Made by a program: the position numbers and the translations under genes. 11,096 nt of DNA from NORP181 sp047623555 (GTDB taxonomy: Bacteria; Pseudomonadota; Alphaproteobacteria; Rhodobacterales; Rhodobacteraceae), in the NCBI GenBank assembly GCA_047623555.1, contig JBLHMP010000108.1, forward strand, positions 1 through 11,096, read 5' to 3'. The notes under the pieces are model-generated. The model was not told the DNA's origin, ran no database searches, and saw nothing but the letters and a program-made list of their open reading frames with translations. Position 1 is the first letter of the stretch; each line of letters begins with the position of its first letter. Shown here piece by piece: positions 6,925-11,096 of the stretch.

Positions 6925-7821
6925 TTGTTCACACCCAAGCCACAAAACCCGGCGCTTGCCGCGATACTGATTCTATGTGCTTCGGCGTTTATTGCGGCGG
7001 CGACCTTGCTCGCCAAGGCGTTGGGCACGGGCATGTTGGGCACGGGCATGTTGGGCCCGCCCTTGCATGCCTTGCAAATCAGTCACGGGAGGTTTTTGTT
7101 TGCCTCGATAGTGGTTGGCAGCACTGTGCTGATCCTGCGACCAGCGTTCACGACGATACATTGGCGGCTACATATGGGGCGGACGATATTTGGCTGGGCG
7201 GGCGTTACGTTGGTGTTTGCCGCCGTTGCCTACATCCCGATGGCCGATGCCACCGCGATCACATTTGTGAACCCGGTGTTTGCGATGATTCTGGCCATTC
7301 CATTGCTGGGCGAAAAGGTTGGGCCGGTGCGCTGGCTTGCCGCAGCCATCGCGTTAACCGGCGCGCTGATCCTGTTGCGGCCAACCCCGGATAGCTTTCA
7401 ACCGGCCGCCCTTTTGGCGCTGGCGGCGGCATTTGTCACCGGGATCGAGCTAATTTTTATCAAGAAACTGTCAGGGCTCGAACGGGTTTTGCAAATCCTG
7501 ATCGTTAACAACCTGATCGGGCTTGGCATTGCCACCGTTGCGGTCATTCCGGTCTGGCAAATGCCGACAACGATGCAATGGTTTGGCCTCGTTGGGGTTG
7601 GCGGCATTATGGCCTGCGCCCAGGTATTTTTCATCAACGGCATGGCGCGGGCCGACGCCAGCTTTGTCGCCCCGTTCAGCTATGCGGTGCTGGTGTTTGC
7701 CGCCGTCTATGACTTTGCCATCTTTGATGCGATGCCAGATTGGATTTCGGTGCTTGGGGCTGGGGGCATCATGTCCGGTGCCCTGCTGTTGGCGATCCGC
7801 GATGGTCGTATCAAGCCTTGA
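6925..7821 (+). CDS. EamA/DMT-family transporter
   Basis: Inner-membrane drug/metabolite transporter with two EamA repeats and about ten hydrophobic segments. Members export amino acids or other metabolites; the substrate here is unknown. The characteristic end of the first half is visible: MADATAITFVNPVFAMILAI followed by LGEK and a GALILLRP segment. Start choice is uncertain. ATG at 6850 would overlap the MFS gene by 52 bp and adds 25 residues (MWHGHPVDLLRC...) that do not resemble a DMT N-terminus. TTG at 6925 gives a usual length of 298 aa, with weak upstream AAAAGCGG, and I prefer it. Between the first two helices a 15-bp tandem duplication repeats LGTGM. The last 11 bp overlap the convergent ABC permease, and both genes end in TGA. 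Confidence 0.85.
   Translation: MFTPKPQNPALAAILILCASAFIAAATLLAKALGTGMLGTGMLGPPLHALQISHGRFLFASIVVGSTVLILRPAFTTIHWRLHMGRTIFGWAGVTLVFAAVAYIPMADATAITFVNPVFAMILAIPLLGEKVGPVRWLAAAIALTGALILLRPTPDSFQPAALLALAAAFVTGIELIFIKKLSGLERVLQILIVNNLIGLGIATVAVIPVWQMPTTMQWFGLVGVGGIMACAQVFFINGMARADASFVAPFSYAVLVFAAVYDFAIFDAMPDWISVLGAGGIMSGALLLAIRDGRIKP
7021..7050 (+). repeat. 15-bp in-frame tandem duplication in the EamA gene
   Basis: TTGGGCACGGGCATG occurs twice back to back (7021-7035, 7036-7050) and a third partial TTGGGC follows. It encodes LGTGM LGTGM LG in the loop after the first membrane segment. The frame is preserved. Confidence 0.9.
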
Positions 7822-8614
7822 TCCGATAACCGGTTTTCAGCATCCACCAGGCCACCAACCCCACGGCCAAGGCCGAACAGGATGTAACCGTTAACCCCAA
7901 CGCCACAGAGCTATCAGACACGCCGATCATGCCAAACCGCACCCCGTCGATCAGATAGAATATCGGGTTCACATGGGTGATGGTATTGAGCACTGGCGGC
8001 AGCGATTGTACCGAATAAAACGTACCGGACAAAAACGCCAACGGCGTAATGACAAAGTTGGAAATCGCCGCCAATTGGTCAAACCTTGTGGCATATATCG
8101 CGGCCACAATACCCAGACCTCCCAGAAATATCGACCCAATGACCACATACAGCAACACCAGAAACGGATGTTGCGGGATGATTCCCAACACCAGTGCCAG
8201 GCCAGTGCCAATTGCCAACGCCACCAACAGGCCGCGCACAATGCCCCCCGCTAAATAGCCAAGCACCAGTTCAGCCCCGGACAAAGGCGGCATCAACGTA
8301 TCGACGATATTGCCCTGCACCTTGGCCGTGGAAATCGACGACGAAGTATTGGCAAACGAATTTTGGATCACCGTCATCATCAACAAACCCGGAGCAATAA
8401 AGGTGATAAACGGCACGCCCATCACCTCGCCGCGATGTGGGCCGATGGCGATGTTAAAGATCAACAGGAACAATCCGGCGGTGACCAAAGGCGCCAGGAC
8501 CGTCTGGGTTTTGACCTTCCAAAACCTGCGCACCTCGCGTTGGGCAAGGGTAAACAGCCCCAGCCAATTGACCCGCCCGAACCGACGCACCCCAAGATCG
8601 CTTTGGTTTTGCAT
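7811..8614 (-). CDS. ABC-2 type transporter permease (YadH-like)
   Basis: Membrane subunit of an ABC exporter of the ABC-2 type (YadH/NodJ-like). The 267-aa product has six predicted hydrophobic segments. The conserved C-terminal half includes ISNFVITPLAFLSGTFYSVQ, then LPPVLNTITHVNPIFYLIDGVR, a pattern found throughout this family. The cytoplasmic N-terminus (residues 1-35) precedes the first helix. ATG at 8614 is preceded by AAAGGAAAA with suitable spacing. It needs an ATP-binding partner, but none is encoded beside it: downstream is the convergent EamA gene and upstream the divergent gcrA region. The ATPase is probably encoded elsewhere. Substrate unknown; O-antigen, drug and lipid exporters all occur in this family. 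Confidence 0.88.
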   Translation of the reverse strand: MQNQSDLGVRRFGRVNWLGLFTLAQREVRRFWKVKTQTVLAPLVTAGLFLLIFNIAIGPHRGEVMGVPFITFIAPGLLMMTVIQNSFANTSSSISTAKVQGNIVDTLMPPLSGAELVLGYLAGGIVRGLLVALAIGTGLALVLGIIPQHPFLVLLYVVIGSIFLGGLGIVAAIYATRFDQLAAISNFVITPLAFLSGTFYSVQSLPPVLNTITHVNPIFYLIDGVRFGMIGVSDSSVALGLTVTSCSALAVGLVAWWMLKTGYRIKA

Positions 8615-8677
8615 GATGTGTTTTCCTTTGAACTAGAACGCTGTGCAAAAGTTATGCCACACAGACGTCACAACGCC

Positions 8678-8705
8678 TTGTAACTCAGCCCACAGTGATT
8701 AGAAT
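8678..8705 (+). promoter_or_regulatory. Possible sigma70 promoter ahead of the orphan terminator
   Basis: TTGTAA (8678-8683) and TAGAAT (8700-8705) are 16 bp apart, a fair match to the sigma70 consensus. Transcription would start near 8712 and meet the terminator at 8730-8756 after only about 45 nt. It could be a distal gcrA promoter with attenuation, or the promoter of a very small RNA. Confidence 0.35.
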
Positions 8706-8729
8706 AGGGCGCTGATACGAATTTCTGAG

Positions 8730-8756
8730 GCGGCCGCATTTTGGGGGCCGCTTTTT
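8730..8756 (+). terminator. Intrinsic terminator in the permease-gcrA intergenic region
   Basis: GCGGCC (8730-8735) pairs with GGCCGC (8746-8751) around a 10-nt loop, followed directly by TTTTT (8752-8756). G-U and A-U pairs with the T tract can lengthen the stem. The T tract lies on the plus-strand side only, so it acts on rightward transcripts. The nearest upstream plus-strand gene ends at 7821, about 900 bp away. Confidence 0.7.
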
Positions 8757-8787
8757 AATGCGTTTCAGATTAAAGTTGTGTCGCGAC

Positions 8788-8826
8788 TTGAACTTGAAAC
8801 GCGCGAAACATTGAAACGATTTGAAC
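8788..8826 (+). repeat. Cluster of TTGAA(A/C) repeats before gcrA
   Basis: TTGAAC at 8788, TTGAAA at 8794, TTGAAA at 8811 and TTGAAC at 8821 lie within 39 bp. TTGAAACG is repeated exactly at 8794-8801 and 8811-8818. The block precedes the stem-loop in front of gcrA and may be a binding array for a regulator, or low-complexity drift. Confidence 0.45.
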
Positions 8827-8837
8827 GTTTCTAATAT
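8811..8837 (+). promoter_or_regulatory. Candidate gcrA promoter
   Basis: TTGAAA (8811-8816) and TAATAT (8832-8837) are separated by 15 bp, shorter than the ideal 17. The -10 lies inside the left arm of the inverted repeat 8826-8865, so if this promoter is used the repeat would cover the -10 and the transcription start. Confidence 0.35.
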
Positions 8838-8865
8838 TGTCGTGACCCAACAATATTCAGAAACG
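8826..8865. promoter_or_regulatory. Long inverted repeat immediately before gcrA
   Basis: CGTTTCTAATATTGT (8826-8840) is complementary to 8850-8865, except for one bulged C at 8858, with a 9-nt loop (8841-8849). Further pairing of TTGAA (8821-8825) with TTTAG (8867-8871) across a second bulge is possible. The structure ends 9 bp before the ribosome-binding site GAAAGG (8875-8880). It can serve as an operator overlapping the candidate -10 or as an mRNA stem-loop in the leader. No T run follows, so it is not a terminator. Confidence 0.7.
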
Positions 8866-8886
8866 CTTTAGCTGGAAAGGCCTGCT

Positions 8887-9459
8887 ATGTCCTGGACTGA
8901 CGAGCGTGTTGAAACGCTCAAAAAATTGTGGGGCGAGGGCCAGTCGGCCAGCCAGATCGCCAAGGAACTTGGCGGCGTCACGCGCAATGCGGTGATCGGC
9001 AAGGTGCATCGCCTTGGCCTGTCCAACCGTACCACGGCCGCTGGTGCCAAAGCCGAGCCCAAGGTAAAACCTGTACCAAAGCCCAAGGTCGAACCAAAGC
9101 AACAACCCAAGACCGAAGCCGCCCGCCCGATTCCGCCGCCCGCTCCGGCCTCTGAGAGACAGCACAACCTACCGGCACGCAAAAAGATCATTCCGGCGGG
9201 GCAGCCTTTGCCACCGCAACCGTCGGCCAATGAGATCAGCCCCGAGGCGCTGGCCAAGGTCAATGAAGTTGAAAAGGGATCTAAAAAGATCGGCTTGATG
9301 GAACTGACCGAGCGGACGTGCAAATGGCCTGTTGGCGATCCCTCGACCGAGGATTTCTGGTTCTGCGGTCTGCCCACGCAAACCGGCAAGCCCTATTGCG
9401 AAGCGCATGTGGGCGTCGCGTTTCAACCGATGAGCGCCCGACGCGACCGTCGTAGGTAA
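8887..9459 (+). CDS. gcrA: GcrA cell-cycle transcriptional regulator
   Basis: GcrA is an alphaproteobacterial transcription factor that binds RNA polymerase-sigma70 and activates promoters carrying CcrM-methylated GANTC sites, linking replication to cell-cycle gene expression. The N-terminal DNA-binding domain (residues 1-48) is canonical: MSWTDERVETLKKLW, then a helix-turn-helix ending in GGVTRNAVIGKVHRLGL. A Pro/Lys-rich linker spans about 57-115. The C-terminal sigma70-binding region keeps CKWPVGDP (C145), FWFCG (C160) and YCEAHVGVAFQP (C171, H174). At 190 aa it is full length. ATG at 8887 follows GGAAAGG with 6-nt spacing. It is monocistronic here, preceded by a structured leader and followed by a palindromic repeat facing the convergent Sel1 gene. 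Confidence 0.96.
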   Translation: MSWTDERVETLKKLWGEGQSASQIAKELGGVTRNAVIGKVHRLGLSNRTTAAGAKAEPKVKPVPKPKVEPKQQPKTEAARPIPPPAPASERQHNLPARKKIIPAGQPLPPQPSANEISPEALAKVNEVEKGSKKIGLMELTERTCKWPVGDPSTEDFWFCGLPTQTGKPYCEAHVGVAFQPMSARRDRRR

Positions 9460-9462
9460 CTG

Positions 9463-9529
9463 GTAGGGTGCGCATTTTGCGCACCTTCCCTGATCCGTCA
9501 ACAAAGGTGCGTGAAATCACGCACCCTAC
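9463..9529. repeat. Compound palindromic repeat between gcrA and the Sel1 gene
   Basis: Two perfect hairpins lie side by side: GGTGCGCA-TTT-TGCGCACC (9467-9485) and GGTGCGTG-AAAT-CACGCACC (9506-9525). The whole 67-bp unit is bounded by perfect 10-bp inverted termini GTAGGGTGCG (9463-9472) and CGCACCCTAC (9520-9529). It starts 3 bp after the gcrA stop. Hairpin pairs with GTAGGGTG ends are a widespread style of bacterial interspersed repeat (REP/MITE-like). It may also separate the two convergent transcripts, although no T tract follows either stem. Confidence 0.8.
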
Positions 9530-9555
9530 GGTTCATTCAGACAGGTGATGTGGAT

Positions 9556-10146
9556 TTAATCGCAGTCCGCATAATCAGACGCCATACAGGTTTTCGCCCA
9601 GCGTGTTGCCTCGGCAATCTGTTCGCGGGTCATGTCCTTTTCGATAAGATCCCGGTTTTTCGCGCCTTTTTCACTCCCATTGGCGGCCGCGATATTGTAC
9701 CACATGTGGGCTGCCACAAAATCTTTCAACACGCCCTTTCCAGTGTCATACATTAGGCCGAGATTGCCCTGTGCGGATGCGTGGCCTTGTTCAGCAGCAA
9801 GGCGGTACCACAGCACAGCCTCTGTCGCGTCTTTCAACACGCCCCGTCCGTTGGCATACATATTGCCAAGATTGTACTGCGCAGAAGCGTAGCCCTGTTC
9901 AGCAGCAAGGCGATACCAGCGCGCAGCCTCTGTCGCGTCTTTCAACACGCCGGTTCCGTAGGCATACATCACGCCAAGATTGTTCTGCGCAACTGCGTAC
10001 CCCAGTTCAGCCAGCGGTCGCCATTCCTTTACCGCAGTCGCGTAATCGCCCCCTTGAGCGGCCTTTAGCCCCTTGCCAAAATCCTGAGCGAATGCCCCCG
10101 ACCCAACAAAGCTGAGAAATATGATCGCGATCACAGTGCGGAGCAT
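9556..10146 (-). CDS. Secreted Sel1-repeat protein
   Basis: Periplasmic or exported tetratricopeptide-like protein built from Sel1 repeats, which generally mediate protein-protein contacts; no specific role can be assigned. Residues 1-20 form a signal peptide with an Ala-x-Ala cleavage site (GAFA before QDF). Repeats of 36 residues follow from about 30 to 155, each around LAELGYAVAQNNLGVMYAYGTGV or a variant of it; the two middle copies (VLKDATEA, WYRLAAEQG, ASAQ, NLG, MY) are almost identical. The C-terminal tail IEKDMTREQIAEATRWAKTCMASDYADC is characteristic of short Sel1 proteins of marine alphaproteobacteria. It has 196 aa and the ATG at 10146 is preceded by GAGGAG. It is convergent with gcrA. 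The YHS gene remnant lies 121 bp upstream on the same strand; that gap shows no strong promoter. Confidence 0.88.
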   Translation of the reverse strand: MLRTVIAIIFLSFVGSGAFAQDFGKGLKAAQGGDYATAVKEWRPLAELGYAVAQNNLGVMYAYGTGVLKDATEAARWYRLAAEQGYASAQYNLGNMYANGRGVLKDATEAVLWYRLAAEQGHASAQGNLGLMYDTGKGVLKDFVAAHMWYNIAAANGSEKGAKNRDLIEKDMTREQIAEATRWAKTCMASDYADCD

Positions 10147-10267
10147 TTTTGCTCTCCTCGGTAAAGTGAGCCGACAGTTTGCGTCACAACACTTTGAATT
10201 GAAAGGGTTCCATCCGTATTCCCTACCCCATCTGGCCTTTCGCGAGAGTTCGGCAGCGACCCACTCG

Positions 10268-10654
10268 TCAGTTGCCGGTCGGTGCTTTAGACATAAGCTC
10301 AGGCACCGGGCGCGACGAGGCCGGGCTTGGCTCTAATGTGTTCCAACTGCTGTTGCCTAGTGAAATGTTGCCGGGAATGTCGGAGGTCCAGAACCCGGCG
10401 ACATTGCGGGTGATGTTTAGGTACAGTTTGCCGTCGACAATCCGCCATAGGTTTGGATTGGCCGGAACCTTGCCGCCCTTGGCAACGCCATAGGCGCAAT
10501 GGCCATCAAATTGCGGTGCGTATTTGGCCGGGTTGCTGAGGAAAGCATCGCGGTTCTGGGGGCTGGAAAAGGCAAACTGCGCGCCGTTATAGCGGGCAGT
10601 AATGTCAGCACGCCCCGGTACAGCAGGCGCCGATTGCCCCAAACCATGATAGGC
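10268..10654 (-). pseudogene. YHS-domain protein remnant, 5' part missing
   Basis: The last 128 codons encode the C-terminal part of a small YHS-domain protein, possibly metal-binding, of the kind usually exported in alphaproteobacteria. Seen are PGRADITARYNGAQFAFSS, NRDAFLSNPAKYAPQFDGHCAYGVAKG, WRIVDGKLYLNI and DIPGNIS. Intact relatives begin with a signal peptide and reach this region through a GYDxVAYH-like motif. Here homology stops at about AYHGLG (near 10654), and the upstream codons read antisense through the non-coding left end and recombinase gene of the IS110-type element. The frame happens to stay open to 11041, giving a chimaeric ORF that I do not believe is a real protein. The gene was most likely inactivated by the insertion. 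The exact break point is estimated from protein homology. Confidence 0.7.
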
Positions 10655-10693
10655 TTGTCTTATGTTTTTCTCAGGCTTCCATGCGAAAAGGGA

Positions 10694-10873
10694 GCCGCTG
10701 CCCGGCACCTTATATATGCCGGACAGCGGCGGCGGCTGGATCGTGAATCGCTTGGTCTTTGAGGACCGTGTTGTAGTTTGATCAGTCGCCGTCTTTTCCA
10801 TGAGGCCTGAACCTTTGGCCGGCAGGCGATGCATAGCATCGCTGAGAGGTGGATACGCGAGCTGATGGCTCGC
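10694..10873 (+). ncRNA. Candidate IS110 bridge RNA region
   Basis: Four stem-loops lie between the presumed IS end and the recombinase. One has a 14-bp stem with one mismatch, 10694-10707 with 10717-10730 (9-nt loop). GGTC/GACC pair at 10754-10757 and 10764-10767. GCGATGC-ATA-GCATCGC is at 10826-10842. GCGAGC-TGATG-GCTCGC is at 10857-10873. In the IS110 group, the 5' non-coding end encodes a bridge RNA with separate target- and donor-binding loops. Position, length and structure fit; RNA boundaries and loop assignments cannot be derived by eye. Confidence 0.5.
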
Positions 10874-10898
10874 ATGACAAGCATAGGACACGGAAGAG

Positions 10899-11096
10899 AT
10901 GACTGAAACTACCATTGGTATTGATATTTCCAAAGCAACTTTGGATGTGCACCGGTTGAGCGATGGCAATGCGGCACAATTCGGGAACGACAAGGCAGGA
11001 TTTCGGGCACTGAAAGCCTGGCTGAAAGGGCACGATATCACCCGCGTTGTTTATGAGCCGACTGGCCCTTATCACCGTAATTTCGAGATTGCTCTT
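10899..11096 (+). CDS. IS110-family recombinase/transposase, N-terminal part
   Basis: The first 66 residues of a DEDD (RuvC-like) transposase: MTETTIGIDISKATLDVHRL opens the RuvC fold with the first catalytic aspartate (D9), and VVYEPTGPY contains the catalytic glutamate (E53). Both are hallmarks of IS110-family recombinases. The reading frame runs off the window at 11096; the C-terminal serine-containing Tnp domain would lie beyond. ATG at 10899 is used; TAGGA (10884-10888) and GGAAGAG lie just upstream. Whether it belongs to the IS110 or IS1111 subgroup cannot be settled without the 3' part, but the long 5' non-coding region favours IS110 proper. Confidence 0.88.
   Translation, partial: MTETTIGIDISKATLDVHRLSDGNAAQFGNDKAGFRALKAWLKGHDITRVVYEPTGPYHRNFEIAL

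Larger units (their letters stand above)
10655..11096 (+). mobile_element. IS110-family insertion sequence, left part (continues past window)
   Basis: A recombinase start of the IS110 family at 10899 is preceded by about 245 nt of hairpin-rich non-coding DNA, and the neighbouring YHS gene breaks off at about 10654. IS110 elements typically lack clear terminal inverted repeats and target duplications, so the end is placed by the break in YHS homology (probably within a few bases). TATGTT at 10661-10666, just inside the end, could be the -10 half of the junction promoter that forms when such elements circularise. The right end is outside the window. Confidence 0.65.

Noticed and set aside
6461..6925. 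154-aa minus-strand ORF inside the MFS gene
   Set aside because: Shadow of membrane-helix codons; no family resemblance or ribosome-binding site.
8755..8773. CtrA site (TTAA pair) before gcrA
   Set aside because: The two TTAA boxes are 11 bp apart, not the 7 bp required by the CtrA consensus.
9467..9525. Twin hairpins after gcrA as classical intrinsic terminators
   Set aside because: Neither stem is followed by a T tract on either strand, and a palindromic repeat element explains the nested symmetry better.
9821..9951. Periodic repeats as a CRISPR array
   Set aside because: The 108-bp period lies inside a coding Sel1-repeat gene and there are no spacer-like unique segments of constant length.
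10268..11041. A single 257-aa minus-strand protein spanning the YHS region and the IS left end
   Set aside because: The N-terminal half is antisense to the IS110 recombinase and its hairpin-rich leader and has no YHS-family resemblance. Only 10268 to about 10654 is real gene sequence.

Overview
The window looks like chromosome from a marine Rhodobacteraceae (Roseobacter-group) alphaproteobacterium. The evidence is a canonical GcrA cell-cycle regulator (restricted to Alphaproteobacteria), roseobacter-like protein sequences throughout, moderately high GC, and a G/C-rich palindrome between argD and argF of the intergenic kind I associate with this family. Genus cannot be fixed from the sequence.

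Layout. (1) 1-2191, plus strand: a DIPP-like NUDIX hydrolase with its own sigma70-type promoter, then an 83-bp gap with CTGT repeats and an inverted repeat, then a PiT-family phosphate transporter. (2) 2188-5417, minus strand: a biosynthetic cluster argD - argF - panE (acetylornithine aminotransferase, ornithine carbamoyltransferase, 2-dehydropantoate 2-reductase). A palindromic repeat lies between argD and argF. A six-codon ORF overlaps the TTG start of panE. (3) 5672-7821, plus strand: an EntS-like MFS exporter and an EamA/DMT transporter. The latter meets, by an 11-bp convergent overlap, a minus-strand ABC-2 permease (7811-8614) that has no ATPase partner here. (4) 8615-9529: a structured intergenic region (promoter-like motif, intrinsic terminator, TTGAA repeats, long inverted repeat), then gcrA, then a compound palindromic repeat. 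(5) 9556-11096: a secreted Sel1-repeat protein, a YHS-domain gene missing its 5' half, and the left part of an IS110-family element running off the window. About 245 nt of hairpin-rich non-coding DNA precede its recombinase.

Most genes are ordinary housekeeping or transport functions. The parts most worth attention are non-coding: the putative IS110 bridge-RNA region (about 10655-10898), the stem-loop directly in front of gcrA (8826-8865), a terminator with no plus-strand gene ahead of it (8730-8756), and the coupled mini-ORF in front of panE. No CRISPR array, tRNA, rRNA or phage gene was seen, and nothing in the protein-coding content points to an undescribed defence or metabolic system.
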